DNA of 41,539 nucleotides from an uncultured Chloroflexota bacterium (GCA_937974245.1 CALJKV010000002.1:1-41539), one strand, 5' to 3'. Positions 24,009 through 33,251 are shown, numbered from the stretch's first letter. Notes: a model not told the origin generated them from the letters alone. A program made the numbers and translations.

Positions 24009-26912
24009 ATGTCATTTACTACACCGATAGCCCTGGTTCTGCTGCTTATCCTACCCGCGCTGGTCTATATCGGCTGGCCGCGCCACGCGTTCCGCCGCCG
24101 CCGCGATATTTTTAGCCTACTGCTGCGGAGCGCAATTGTCCTCCTGTTGGTGCTGGGGTTGGCCGGGGCACAGATCACTCGCTCAGCGGATCGGCTGGCA
24201 GTTATCTTCCTGGTAGATGTTTCCGACAGCATGAGCCAGGCGGCACAGGAAGCCGCGCTGGATTATATCCGCGAGTCACTCCCGAATATGGGGCCGGACG
24301 ACGTGGCGGGTGTCGTACTGTTTGGCGCGAATGCCATCCAGGAACGCCCATTGAGTGGCGTCCGCGAACTGGGTTTAGTCCAGGCCGCGCCAGAAACTGG
24401 CAATACGGACCTGGCTGAAGCGATCCGGCTGGGATTAGGGTTGTTCCCAGCAGAAACCGCCCGGCGGCTGGTTATTCTCAGCGATGGTCATCCTACTGTA
24501 GGCGATACCGATGCGGCGGCGCAGTTGGCGGCCGCTGCCGGTGTGGAAATCAGTTACGCCGTATTCGAGCCGGAACTTGTGCCGGAAATCCAGGTGAGTA
24601 ATGTGCATGTCCCCAGCACATTGAATGCCGGCCAGGAATTTGACCTCGACCTGACGATCACTGCTGAAGTCTCGGCCCCGGCAACGATCACGGTGTATGC
24701 CTCTGGCGACATCATTCACCGCGAAGATGTTCAGCTCCGCGCCGGGACGAATAACTACACGCTGGGTTTACAAGGCGGAGGTGCCGGGTTTAAGGATTTC
24801 CGTGTCCAGGTAGACCCGGCAGCGAATGATGCGTTTTACCAGAATAACCAGCTTTCTACCTTCAGCCGTGTTATCGGCCCGCCGCGTGTGCTGCTGCTGT
24901 ATGTGGACCCCGCTGAAACCGAACATCTGCGCCCGGCGCTGGAGGAGGCCGGGTTGACAGTAGATGCACTCACCCCCGACCAGCTACCCATCGGGTTAGT
25001 TCCTCTCACCCAGTATGACGCGGTGGTGATGGCGAATATCCCTGCCACGCGCCTGTCACAATCGCGTATGGAGACTCTGCAAAGCTATGTGCGTGACCTG
25101 GGCGGCGGTCTGGTGGTAGTTGGTGGGCCGGATAGTTACGCGCCCGGCGGTTATTTTGAGACCCCGCTGGAAGAAACCCTGCCTGTCAATATGCAGGTAC
25201 GCGACCAGCAGCGGCTACCCCAGTTGACCATCATCTATCTGATTGACCGTTCCGGGAGCATGGGCCTGGTTGGCCCCAGCAATGTTTCTAACCTCGAACT
25301 GGCGAAGGAAGCGATTATCCGTTCGATTGACTTCCTGCAACCGACAGACCGCGCCGGTATTGGCTCATTTGACAGCCAGGCCTACTGGATCGCTGACATC
25401 CAACCAGTACTGGATCGCCAGGCCTTACAACGCTTCGTGGCTACGCTGCGGGCCGGCGGTGGCACGGATATTCTGGCGGGTATGAACCTGGTCGCCGGGG
25501 CGATCAGTGATGACCCATCAGATCGTAAGCATATTATCCTGTTGACTGATGGCGGCGCGAACCCGAATGGCCTGGTCGAACTCACGCAGAGACTCAACGA
25601 AGAGGACGGCGTGACGACTTCGGTGATCGCCATTGGGCAGGGGGCAGCGCCCTTCCTGGCTGATATGGCGCAGGCCGGGGATGGTAATTACCATTTTGTC
25701 GAAGTGATCGAGCAGATCCCGACAATTTTCACACTGGAAACCGTGCTGGCAACCCGGTCATATATCCTGGAAGAACCGTTTGTGCCGCAGCTTGTTGCCA
25801 ACAGCCCGATCATAGAAGGGATTACCAGCGCCCCGCCTCTGCTGGGGTATGTGGCAACTTCTCCTAAAGTAACAGCGCAGACCATCCTGACTGGCCCCGC
25901 GCCTTATAACGACCCGCTCTTAGCAAGCTGGCAGTATGGCCTGGGTCGGGCGGTGGCCTTTACCAGTGATGCCGCTTCCCGCTGGGCGTCAAACTGGGTT
26001 GCGTGGCCGGATTTTGTGCGCTTCTGGGGGCAGGCGGTGCGCTGGACGATCACCGAGGGCGCTTCGGAATACATTGAAACCCGTGTTGTGACCGAAGGCG
26101 AACAAACCCGGCTGGTGGTGGATGCCCGTGACCGCGACGGCGCGTTTCTCAACGGCCTTGACCTGACTCTCTCACTGGTAGACCCGGAAACACAGGCACG
26201 ACTGCTTCCGCTGCGTCAGGTTGCGCCGGGGCGTTACGAGACAACCTTCACGCCCGACGTGGAAGGGGCTTATATCCTGCACCTGACCGGCAGTGGCATC
26301 ATCGGCGGTGAACAGCGGCAGTTTGACCAGACGAATGGCTGGGTACGCAGCTATTCCTCTGAGTACGATATCCAGGGCCAGCAGGCGGACGGGGCGCTGC
26401 TGCTGGCATCTGTTGCCGGGTTGACCGGCGGTGGTGATTTGCAGGAGGATGCCGCGGCGGTATTCGCCCACAATCTGAGCGCCCAGACCGCTGCGACTCC
26501 GATATGGCCCTGGCTGCTGCTGGTGGCCCTGCTGCTGCTGCCCTTCGATATTGCTGTGCGCCGATTGATTATCAACCGCTCTGACCTCATTCGCCTGCGG
26601 ATGGCACTTTTCGGGCGCAGTCTCGTGCCGGAAGTCCCCAGTGAACGGTTCTCCAGTTTGCGGGGGGCGAAGGAACGCGGCAAACAGCGGACGGCAGAGA
26701 TAGGCGGGATGGGTGGCACGGTCAGTGCCCTCAAGGCGCGGCGGGATCGCGCTCACGCCGAGCAGGAAACGGCAATCGCTTCTCCGCCCGCCAGCACCGA
26801 AGGCGAAGCCAGACCCCGCTTCACCGCACCGGGCGAATTTGCGCCTAAACCGCCGGAAACCGGTGGCAACCTGGCCGGAGAACTGCTCAAGAAGCGCAAA
26901 GACCGGGAGTGA
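24009..26912 (+). CDS. Large membrane protein with two VWA domains and a GATase-like domain
   Basis: 967-residue protein. Two N-terminal membrane helices (about residues 6-22 and 38-55) flank a basic loop. A first VWA domain has the metal site DVSDS (D70, S72, S74). A beta-sandwich segment is followed by a glutamine-amidotransferase-like Rossmann domain (about 285-395, GGGLVVVGGPDSYAPGG) and a second VWA domain with D413 in IDRSGSMG. The later region (about 595-690) resembles the second GATase-like/BatA part seen in aerotolerance-type membrane proteins. A C-terminal membrane helix (about 830-850) precedes a basic cytoplasmic tail rich in Lys, Arg and Glu. Likely a surface or periplasm-facing scaffold; the exact partner is not visible. 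Confidence 0.88.
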   Translation: MSFTTPIALVLLLILPALVYIGWPRHAFRRRRDIFSLLLRSAIVLLLVLGLAGAQITRSADRLAVIFLVDVSDSMSQAAQEAALDYIRESLPNMGPDDVAGVVLFGANAIQERPLSGVRELGLVQAAPETGNTDLAEAIRLGLGLFPAETARRLVILSDGHPTVGDTDAAAQLAAAAGVEISYAVFEPELVPEIQVSNVHVPSTLNAGQEFDLDLTITAEVSAPATITVYASGDIIHREDVQLRAGTNNYTLGLQGGGAGFKDFRVQVDPAANDAFYQNNQLSTFSRVIGPPRVLLLYVDPAETEHLRPALEEAGLTVDALTPDQLPIGLVPLTQYDAVVMANIPATRLSQSRMETLQSYVRDLGGGLVVVGGPDSYAPGGYFETPLEETLPVNMQVRDQQRLPQLTIIYLIDRSGSMGLVGPSNVSNLELAKEAIIRSIDFLQPTDRAGIGSFDSQAYWIADIQPVLDRQALQRFVATLRAGGGTDILAGMNLVAGAISDDPSDRKHIILLTDGGANPNGLVELTQRLNEEDGVTTSVIAIGQGAAPFLADMAQAGDGNYHFVEVIEQIPTIFTLETVLATRSYILEEPFVPQLVANSPIIEGITSAPPLLGYVATSPKVTAQTILTGPAPYNDPLLASWQYGLGRAVAFTSDAASRWASNWVAWPDFVRFWGQAVRWTITEGASEYIETRVVTEGEQTRLVVDARDRDGAFLNGLDLTLSLVDPETQARLLPLRQVAPGRYETTFTPDVEGAYILHLTGSGIIGGEQRQFDQTNGWVRSYSSEYDIQGQQADGALLLASVAGLTGGGDLQEDAAAVFAHNLSAQTAATPIWPWLLLVALLLLPFDIAVRRLIINRSDLIRLRMALFGRSLVPEVPSERFSSLRGAKERGKQRTAEIGGMGGTVSALKARRDRAHAEQETAIASPPASTEGEARPRFTAPGEFAPKPPETGGNLAGELLKKRKDRE

Positions 26913-26921
26913 TGCGATATG

Positions 26922-26950
26922 GCAGGGAAACGCCGGGGCACTCCCTGCCA
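26922..26950. terminator. Bidirectional hairpin between convergent genes
   Basis: GGCAGGGA (26922-26929) pairs with TCCCTGCC (26943-26950), loop 13 nt, in the 51-nt gap between the VWA gene and the convergent SH3b gene. Only a weak AT-rich tail follows on each side. Confidence 0.45.
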
Positions 26951-26963
26951 GTATACATTGCGC

Positions 26964-28652
26964 TTAACTGCACGGGTAGCTCCCGCTGAACCCGGCTGTG
27001 GTGGATACATAGACATAACCCGGCAGGAAACTGCCTGTCAGAACCAGTGTTTTTGTTCCGCTGGGGCTGCTGCTCGAGTCTGAGGCTATATACGGTGGGT
27101 CTTGCAGGTTCATGTTGATCGTTGCCCCGCCGGGGAGTCCCGACCAGGCGATAGTCGCCGTATTCGTGTAGGCCAGTACATTAAATACACACGATACGGT
27201 GACGCCAAACCCTTCTCCCGACAGGCTGGGGACATCAACGCGCCCCATCTCCGGCGAACGGTGGGTGACACAGGCGTAGTCGCCGTTCTGGTACGCTCGC
27301 ACCTCCCAACTGAACGCGCCCCCGGTAGAGGTTTCACTCCCCAGGTTGACGTCATAGGCGGTGCTGGTGGTGCGGAAGGTGTTGGCCTGCTGCCCCAGGT
27401 AGTTGTAAAACACCAGTTCATATTCGACGTTGCTGCCTCGCGCTGGCGTCCATTCAAAATGCTGCGTACCGGCATCCACCGTCCCCAACGGGGCGACCAG
27501 GCCAAAATTAGTGCAGCTTACATCGCTAAGCCGCGAAGCTGTTGCGCCGGTAGACGTACCTGCCGGGGGCGTTTCACCCGGACACAGAATATTAATGCCA
27601 TAGTTCAGGATGTCGCTTGGCACACCTTCCATGACACACCATTCCGCGCCGAAGTCTGGGATACGCTCCGGTGGGGTTGGGTCACACGAGACATCCCGAT
27701 CCGGCGACTCACCGTTCCCCAGACACAGATAACTGTGCTGCCCGGTACGAATCGTTACCCCGCCAACCTCAAATTCTCCATCAAACACGATGATTTCCAG
27801 GAACCACTCGCCGTCAATGAGCACAGTACGGAAGGCACCTGTTGAACGTAGGGCGACCTGTGCGCCGTTGACCGTTAATTGGATTTCGACATTTTTTGGC
27901 CCCTGCACCAGGAGAATATCGTCCATCGCCTCAGTACAGCTCGTCTGGCCGACACCGGTACGCAGATAGAATGCCTGCATCGGCGTCCGCAGGTCGCCTG
28001 TCAGGGTGGGCAGATTCTTAATTTCCGGCACATCGTCAACCACGCTGCGGCTGATCCAGGCCGGACGATCCCGGTAGACTACGCGCAGCCATTCACCATC
28101 TTCGCTCAGGCCATCGGCTTGCAGTGCCGCGCCGTCCTGTGCCGCGCCGATCACATTGAAGTTCAGGCCGGGGCCGCTGCGGACATTCGCGCCCGCCGCA
28201 ACATTTGCGGTAATCGTCATGCCATCGGATGGCGTGAACACATCTTCCGGCATGACGGCGTTTTCAAGTTGCACATCGCCCATCAGCACAAACTTCACAC
28301 TCTGGCCGGGTAGGGTGTTCGGTAAATTCGCCTGGAGATTCATCACCGCCAGTCCCCAGGTGCCGTTCTGCTCATCCAGCGGGGTTGTGCGCAGTGTCTG
28401 CAGGTCAGCGATGGTAGCGGTATCTGCTGGTTTGGTGAAAAAGTCTTCCGGCACGGCGCTGATGAACCCGGCTTCAACACGATCATAGCTATAGCAAGTC
28501 TCGTTGCGACCCAGGCCACCGCAGTTGGTATCCAGAGACGCCAGAGCCTGGCTAACCAGCAGTGGACAGGTTTCATCCTGCGCCAGCACAACGGTGACTG
28601 AAAGCAGCAGCACAAACAGCACCAGAGTCAGTTTGCGTAAAACGATATTCAT
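26964..28652 (-). CDS. Exported protein with SH3b domain, function unknown
   Basis: 562-residue secreted protein. Signal peptide at residues 1-25 (VLFVLLLSVTVVLA). A Cys-rich N-terminal domain (CPLLVSQALASLDTNCGGLG) precedes an SH3-like domain (about 180-240, NVRSGPGLNFNVIGAAQDG) and a central domain with conserved Cys (about 265-395), where the form IRTGQHSYLCLGNG occurs. Two C-terminal Ig/fibronectin-like segments follow (about 400-560), the last ending FSGSYPCS. No enzymatic motif is visible. The ATG at 28652 was chosen because the signal peptide starts there and GAGAGG stands about 10 nt upstream; the longer frame to 28799 is not supported. Confidence 0.8.
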   Translation of the reverse strand: MNIVLRKLTLVLFVLLLSVTVVLAQDETCPLLVSQALASLDTNCGGLGRNETCYSYDRVEAGFISAVPEDFFTKPADTATIADLQTLRTTPLDEQNGTWGLAVMNLQANLPNTLPGQSVKFVLMGDVQLENAVMPEDVFTPSDGMTITANVAAGANVRSGPGLNFNVIGAAQDGAALQADGLSEDGEWLRVVYRDRPAWISRSVVDDVPEIKNLPTLTGDLRTPMQAFYLRTGVGQTSCTEAMDDILLVQGPKNVEIQLTVNGAQVALRSTGAFRTVLIDGEWFLEIIVFDGEFEVGGVTIRTGQHSYLCLGNGESPDRDVSCDPTPPERIPDFGAEWCVMEGVPSDILNYGINILCPGETPPAGTSTGATASRLSDVSCTNFGLVAPLGTVDAGTQHFEWTPARGSNVEYELVFYNYLGQQANTFRTTSTAYDVNLGSETSTGGAFSWEVRAYQNGDYACVTHRSPEMGRVDVPSLSGEGFGVTVSCVFNVLAYTNTATIAWSGLPGGATINMNLQDPPYIASDSSSSPSGTKTLVLTGSFLPGYVYVSTTAGFSGSYPCS

Positions 28653-28764
28653 GCTTTTTAGCCTCTCACGAAAAGCACTATTTTGATTTAGTGTAATGGA
28701 ATTGCGATCTTTGTGCTGTCTAGTTGCGTAGGTATTTGGTAGGGATGCACACGACGGGCAAGCG

Positions 28765-29904
28765 CTATGCCCACCCATCAAAGTTCTTAATCGCGGCAAT
28801 CACCCGGTTTTGTTCCGCCGGAGTCAGGTCGTTGTAGAGCGGCAGGCGCACCAGGCAGTCACCCAGGCGCTCGGTTACCGGGCAGTCCCCCGGTTGACCG
28901 CCGTACTTCAACCCCATGTCGGAAAGATGCAGTGGCAGATAGTGAAACACGCTCAGGATTCCCTGGCTTTTGAGATGGTCAATCAGTGTGGTACGGCTCG
29001 CCAACGATGGCATGACCATGTAAAACACGTGATAGGCCTGCTCAGCGTACGGCGGGATGGTGGGTAAATCTACGTCGTACTGGCTGGCCCATTCGCGCAG
29101 ACCGTCCATATAGGTGTCCCAGATGACCTGGCGCTTGTCCTGGATGTCGTCCCGCGCTTCCAACTGTGCATAGAGGAACGCCGCCAGCATATCCGAGGGG
29201 AGATAGCTCGAACCTACGTCCACCCAGGTGTATTTATCTACCTGTCCTCGGAAGAAGCGGCTGCGATTCGTACCTTTTTCGCGGATAATCTCAGCGCGTT
29301 CCACATACTGTGGGTCGTTGATGAGCAGCGCCCCACCCTCACCACACTGGAAATTCTTGGTTTCGTGGAAGCTCTGTGTCGCCATCACGCCGAACGTCCC
29401 CAGGTAGCGCCCCTTATACTTGGCGAACAGGCCATGTGCATTGTCCTCAATCACCGGGACGCCGTGCCGGTTGGCAATCTCCATGATGGTATCCATTTCG
29501 CAGCCTACGCCACCGTAATGCACTAACACAATCGCCTTTGTCCGGGGAGTGATGGCCGCTTCTAATCGCATCTCATCCAGATTGAGTGTATCCGGGCGTA
29601 CATCCACGAAAACCGGGGTCGCGCCGCGCAGCACAAAGGCGTTGATGCTGGAAACGAACGTATAGGCGGGGACAATCACCTCGTCCCCCGGCTGGATGTC
29701 CAGCAGCAGTGCCGCCATTTCCAGGGCGTGGGTACAGGAAGTTGTCAGCAGTGCCTTTTTTACCACCAGCGTAGTTTCCAGCAGGCGGTGAACCTTTTGG
29801 GTGAACAGACCGTCACCAGAGATTTTTCCGGTTGCCACTGATTCGCCGATGTAATCCATTTCTTTGCCGGTCAAACAGGGGCGATTAAAAGGGATGGTGA
29901 TCAT
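28765..29904 (-). CDS. wecE: WecE/RffA-type sugar aminotransferase (DegT family)
   Basis: 379-residue PLP-dependent aminotransferase. The order is that of the dTDP-4-dehydro-6-deoxy-D-glucose aminotransferase WecE/RffA: IPFNRP at the start, SGDG-x-FT near 29-35, TTSCTHALEM (54-63), D154 in VIEDNA, and PLP-binding Lys183 in SFHETKNFQCGEGGA. In enterobacteria this makes dTDP-4-amino-4,6-dideoxygalactose for surface glycans. The neighbourhood shows no nucleotide-sugar dehydratase or transferase, so the substrate may differ. The ATG at 29904 was chosen since the family begins at this IPFNRP; the ORF's upstream extension is untranslated. The ribosome site is poor. Confidence 0.9.
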   Translation of the reverse strand: MITIPFNRPCLTGKEMDYIGESVATGKISGDGLFTQKVHRLLETTLVVKKALLTTSCTHALEMAALLLDIQPGDEVIVPAYTFVSSINAFVLRGATPVFVDVRPDTLNLDEMRLEAAITPRTKAIVLVHYGGVGCEMDTIMEIANRHGVPVIEDNAHGLFAKYKGRYLGTFGVMATQSFHETKNFQCGEGGALLINDPQYVERAEIIREKGTNRSRFFRGQVDKYTWVDVGSSYLPSDMLAAFLYAQLEARDDIQDKRQVIWDTYMDGLREWASQYDVDLPTIPPYAEQAYHVFYMVMPSLASRTTLIDHLKSQGILSVFHYLPLHLSDMGLKYGGQPGDCPVTERLGDCLVRLPLYNDLTPAEQNRVIAAIKNFDGWA

Positions 29905-29985
29905 GCAGTTTGGCCTATCATTAAGGTGTGCCGGGTATTGGCAGGCAGGTCGAGCGATGGACGTTGCACAGTTGATGGTCATCAG

Positions 29986-30010
29986 GACAAGGGGACTAAA
30001 ACCCCTTGTC
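29986..30010. repeat. 9-bp hairpin of the ACAAGGGG/CCCCTTGT type
   Basis: GACAAGGGG (29986-29994) and CCCCTTGTC (30002-30010) form a perfect stem with an ACTAAAA loop. It lies 27 nt past the stop of the GCS2-like gene on the minus strand and shares its arms with 3242-3263. Confidence 0.55.
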
Positions 30011-30036
30011 TCCGTAAGCAAAGAGTGTAAGGTACA

Positions 30037-31845
30037 CTACTGGTACAGATAACGGGCCAGAAGCGCGTCGTGAATCTGTTGCACAATGTTCAGCACAATG
30101 TCCGGGCGGTGTTCGCCTGGAGTGCCGCCCGCCTCGATGAACGCGTTCTGCAGGATACGCCCCCAATTCCCAGTACTTTTCAACCGAGGGTCACTGACGA
30201 ACTCCAGGATTGTTTGTGCTGAGCGCCCGCTGGGCGGGGCCAACATCCGGCTCAAGCTGACGTATACATCATCAATGTCGCGGGGCGTAATCTCCACATA
30301 TTCCAGGTTCATCAGCGCCTTGTGCATAAAAACGCGCTTCTTTTCATAGAATTCAGCCAGGGGCATCTGTTCGCCGGTGGCTGTCACCAGGGTCATGTCG
30401 GTACACTCGTGGTCTGATTCATCCTGAAGCCGGATGAAGGTTTCGCTGTCCAACGGGCCGAGTATCGCCCACATTTCGCGGTCATTGTACATGGCCTCCA
30501 GGTCGCAGCCATACTGGCGGAAGTAGGCTTCGATCAAGACATGGTTGAACTCGAAATCGGCCAGCACTGCCGCCATCCGTGACGCGCTAATGCTGGCGGG
30601 CATCCCGGTACTTTCGACGGTACAGATGCGCTTCGGGTTGCGCATATCCGGGCGAACACGTCCGATAGGGTTATGCATGGCGGAAATCGCCTCGCCTGGC
30701 GCGGCAGTATACAGCATGGCGCGTGCCGGGGCATTCACCCGTTCAGAACGCAGCAGTTCGCTGTAAATCTCCAGGCCGTTTTCCGAAAGGTGCGGGCTGG
30801 TGGGTAGGTCAATATACTGACCGGTGACGGTTGTCTGGCGCATGTATTCGCGGGTACACAGCAGTTCCGGGTCACAGGTGCCGTTGACGAAGGGCGACCC
30901 CTTCAGCACGGCACTATTGGCAACAGCTGACGCGCTCCGCAGCATGGTGTAAAACGTCAGCAGTCCTAGCGCCTCTGACCGCCCCGCCAGGTCAAGGTGA
31001 ATGTGGCAGCCATGATTGCGGAATATCTGCACATGGTTGCAGTTATCAGCGGGGATGTGGTAACGGGCTTGCGCCACCTTCAACCGCTGTGCATATTCCG
31101 GGAAGTAGCCGTTGACTTCCAGCATCAAGTCTACCGCTGTTTGCACCTTGAGGTCTTCGCTCAATTTGAAGTCGGATAAGGTGGGATAGGCCGGGAGCAG
31201 GGTGGTCAACAGGCCAGTCTCTTTGCTGGTAAATGCCAGGGCTGTCAGAATGCCGCGCAGCGCCTCGCGGGTCTTGGCGTAGCCAATCACCGGCGCGACA
31301 TGAACTTCCATCTGGTACTGGCAGGCTTCGCGGTCAACATGCGGCGAGATTCCCAGCCGTTGGGCATGTGCCTGATAAATCCGGGTGAATTCCTGGAATT
31401 GGGTTTCAGTGGGGGAACTTCCATCCCGGAGTACCAGGCCCAACTCAACTTCAGCACCCATCGAGCGCACTTTGATAGATGGGTCGTCAGTGTTGTCTAG
31501 ATTGGTGTGGTTTACACTGGGATTAAAATTATACGACACAATGCTTTGCGCCAGCGTCTTTTCCCCCCGGTAGCGGGCGCTGACGGCGCTGCCCAACACA
31601 TGTCGCCTGCCGTTGATTTCGCCGAGGAATACATTGGCGGATTGCGGGCCAGCATCATAGTAGGTTGTGACCGGCGCTCCAACGGCTTCCGATAGCTTGT
31701 CCAGAGGCAAGGCAATTTGGGCTGTGTTACGAGCCAGGGTTTCCACCGCCTGGTTAAAGCGGCGCTTCTGCTGTTCAATCTCCTGCCAGGGCATCGCCTG
31801 GCTGAGTTCCAGCAAAATCTCATTCGTTGGCAGTGGGGTGCGCAT
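30037..31845 (-). CDS. GCS2/carboxylate-amine-ligase-like protein
   Basis: 602-residue soluble protein. It recalls glutamate-cysteine-ligase-type carboxylate-amine ligases: SMGAEVELGLVL (about residues 129-140) is like the first acidic Mg-ATP motif, FRNHGCHIHLDL (about 276-287) is like the HxH substrate strand, and NSAVLKGSPFVNG (about 312-324) is like the NSPF motif. A late SRMAAVLADFEF helix and a charged C-terminal part follow. The protein is longer than YbdK (about 370) and no precise family is recognised. It would join a carboxylate to an amine using ATP, in the cytoplasm. AGAGGGG lies about 5 nt before the ATG. It sits beside a WecE-like aminotransferase (same strand) and divergently from a G1PDH-like gene. 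Confidence 0.6.
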   Translation of the reverse strand: MRTPLPTNEILLELSQAMPWQEIEQQKRRFNQAVETLARNTAQIALPLDKLSEAVGAPVTTYYDAGPQSANVFLGEINGRRHVLGSAVSARYRGEKTLAQSIVSYNFNPSVNHTNLDNTDDPSIKVRSMGAEVELGLVLRDGSSPTETQFQEFTRIYQAHAQRLGISPHVDREACQYQMEVHVAPVIGYAKTREALRGILTALAFTSKETGLLTTLLPAYPTLSDFKLSEDLKVQTAVDLMLEVNGYFPEYAQRLKVAQARYHIPADNCNHVQIFRNHGCHIHLDLAGRSEALGLLTFYTMLRSASAVANSAVLKGSPFVNGTCDPELLCTREYMRQTTVTGQYIDLPTSPHLSENGLEIYSELLRSERVNAPARAMLYTAAPGEAISAMHNPIGRVRPDMRNPKRICTVESTGMPASISASRMAAVLADFEFNHVLIEAYFRQYGCDLEAMYNDREMWAILGPLDSETFIRLQDESDHECTDMTLVTATGEQMPLAEFYEKKRVFMHKALMNLEYVEITPRDIDDVYVSLSRMLAPPSGRSAQTILEFVSDPRLKSTGNWGRILQNAFIEAGGTPGEHRPDIVLNIVQQIHDALLARYLYQ

Positions 31846-31949
31846 GGAATCCCCTCTTATAGTTGGATGCGGATGGGCAATAATACATTTTCCCTGATTC
31901 GCGATTTTCCTTCAAGGCGCAATCCGGTTACAATGAAGGCCGAATCATA

Positions 31950-31979
31950 TTGGGAAAATACGCGATTTCGCACTATTAT
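31950..31979 (+). promoter_or_regulatory. Possible promoter of the G1PDH-like gene
   Basis: TTGGGA (31950-31955), 18-bp spacer, TATTAT (31974-31979). It overlaps a perfect tandem repeat ACTATTATTG (31972-31981, 31982-31991) that could be a regulator site. Confidence 0.4.
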
Positions 31980-31991
31980 TGACTATTATTG
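31972..31991. repeat. Tandem 10-bp direct repeat
   Basis: ACTATTATTG occurs twice with no gap in the divergent spacer between the GCS2-like and G1PDH-like genes. It may be a regulator site overlapping the promoter. Confidence 0.5.
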
Positions 31992-32051
31992 GAAAGATGC
32001 ACGCACAATGCTAATCAGCGTTGACAGATCAATCATGCTTTGGAGCGCCTC

Positions 32052-33083
32052 ATGACGAAAATTTGGCCTTTACCTCAGATCGACATCCTCGATCTCAGTC
32101 AGATGAAAGAAACACGCCCAACGGCACTGTTAACCTCTTCTACCGTGTGGGACCTGGTGTCTGATAACCTGGATTTGCCATTGGTCATCCAGGCCGAACC
32201 CTACAAGGTTACCCTGGATTACCTGGACTCGCTGGCGGATAATCTGCCGCCTCAGGTTGAAGTGATTTATGGCGTAGGCGGTGGGCTGGCCTGCGATACC
32301 GCCAAATACATCGGGTGGAAGAATAGTATCCCGGTGGTGGTGATCCCCACCGCATTAAGTGTAGATGGCTTTTTTACAGCACTGGTGGCGGTGCGTCAGT
32401 ATGACACCGTACATTATGTTACTACCGGCCCGGCAGAACGGGTGGTGATTGACCTTGAAGTGATCCGTAGTGCGCCGCCGCATATTCGCGGTACAGGCAT
32501 CGTGGAACTGCTGAGCATCGTGACCGGCCTGCTCGATTGGCAATATGCTGCTAAGAAGAATAAGAACACACCGGATACCCGGTACGTCCCTTGGGCGGCG
32601 GGTTTGGCCGCTGGTATCTCGCAGCAGGCCTTCAAGATCGCCGAAGGTGTCGGGCAGGGGCGGCCTGACGCGCTGAAGAACCTGCTTGATTTAATGTGTA
32701 TGGAAGTGCAGCTTACCAACCAGCTCGGCCATAATCGCCCGCAGGAAGGCAGCGAACAGTATTTTGCCTATGCGATTGAAGGCCGTATCTCGCGGGGGCG
32801 GGGTGTCCCGTATGCCGATCTCGTCGGCCCGGGCATCCTGATTTCGGCGGCGCTGCACGGCCAGGACATCAGCCCGATCCGCGATACGATTATCTCGGCG
32901 GGGATTCGCCTGGGGCAGTTGAAGACCGACGACATCGTGGAGACGATTAAGATGCTGCCGGGTTATGTGCGCAAGCATAACCTGCCCTACAGCATTCTGG
33001 ATGACCTTGATCCTTCATCCAGCCAGGTGTTGAGCCTGCTGGCGACCACCGGCCTCGACCCGACGGGCAAACGACCTCTTTAG
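32052..33083 (+). CDS. Glycerol-1-phosphate-dehydrogenase-like protein with lost metal ligands
   Basis: 343-residue protein of the iron-containing alcohol dehydrogenase/DHQ-synthase fold, closest in layout to glycerol-1-phosphate dehydrogenase (EgsA/AraM). NAD-binding VGGGLACDTAKY (about residues 78-89) and PTALSVDGFFT (about 102-112) fit the family. The metal ligands do not: the Asp of GxGD is Glu (GIVE), the His of SxxEHxxxH is replaced (GSEQYFAYAI), and the HGE motif is missing (VPYADLVGPGI). It may thus be a non-metal enzyme or a changed activity. The ATG at 32052 follows GGAG at 6 nt; a TTG four codons earlier was rejected. It is divergent from the GCS2-like gene. Confidence 0.82.
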   Translation: MTKIWPLPQIDILDLSQMKETRPTALLTSSTVWDLVSDNLDLPLVIQAEPYKVTLDYLDSLADNLPPQVEVIYGVGGGLACDTAKYIGWKNSIPVVVIPTALSVDGFFTALVAVRQYDTVHYVTTGPAERVVIDLEVIRSAPPHIRGTGIVELLSIVTGLLDWQYAAKKNKNTPDTRYVPWAAGLAAGISQQAFKIAEGVGQGRPDALKNLLDLMCMEVQLTNQLGHNRPQEGSEQYFAYAIEGRISRGRGVPYADLVGPGILISAALHGQDISPIRDTIISAGIRLGQLKTDDIVETIKMLPGYVRKHNLPYSILDDLDPSSSQVLSLLATTGLDPTGKRPL

Positions 33084-33129
33084 GGGGCAGTGGTGTACCA
33101 AACGGCATGATCTCAATCCAAATTTAGAA

Positions 33130-33159
33130 CGGCGGTGACGATGGCTGATCGTCCCGCCG
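33130..33159 (+). terminator. Hairpin after the G1PDH-like gene
   Basis: CGGCGG (33130-33135) with CCGCCG (33154-33159), plus ACGAT (33138-33142) with ATCGT (33148-33152), make an 11-bp stem broken by a small internal loop. No T-run follows. It lies 47 nt after the stop codon and 92 nt before the selenoprotein gene. Confidence 0.5.
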
Positions 33160-33251
33160 CGTTGTTCTCCCTGTCATCTCCTCGTAAGATTTGCCTGCTA
33201 GATTATCCCCATAGACAGTCAAAGTGCGATTGAATAGTGACGGAGCTTTTT

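Noticed and set aside
27102..27845. A 247-codon plus-strand frame opposite the SH3b protein
   Set aside because: No domains; the minus-strand product has a signal peptide, SH3b motif and conserved Cys.
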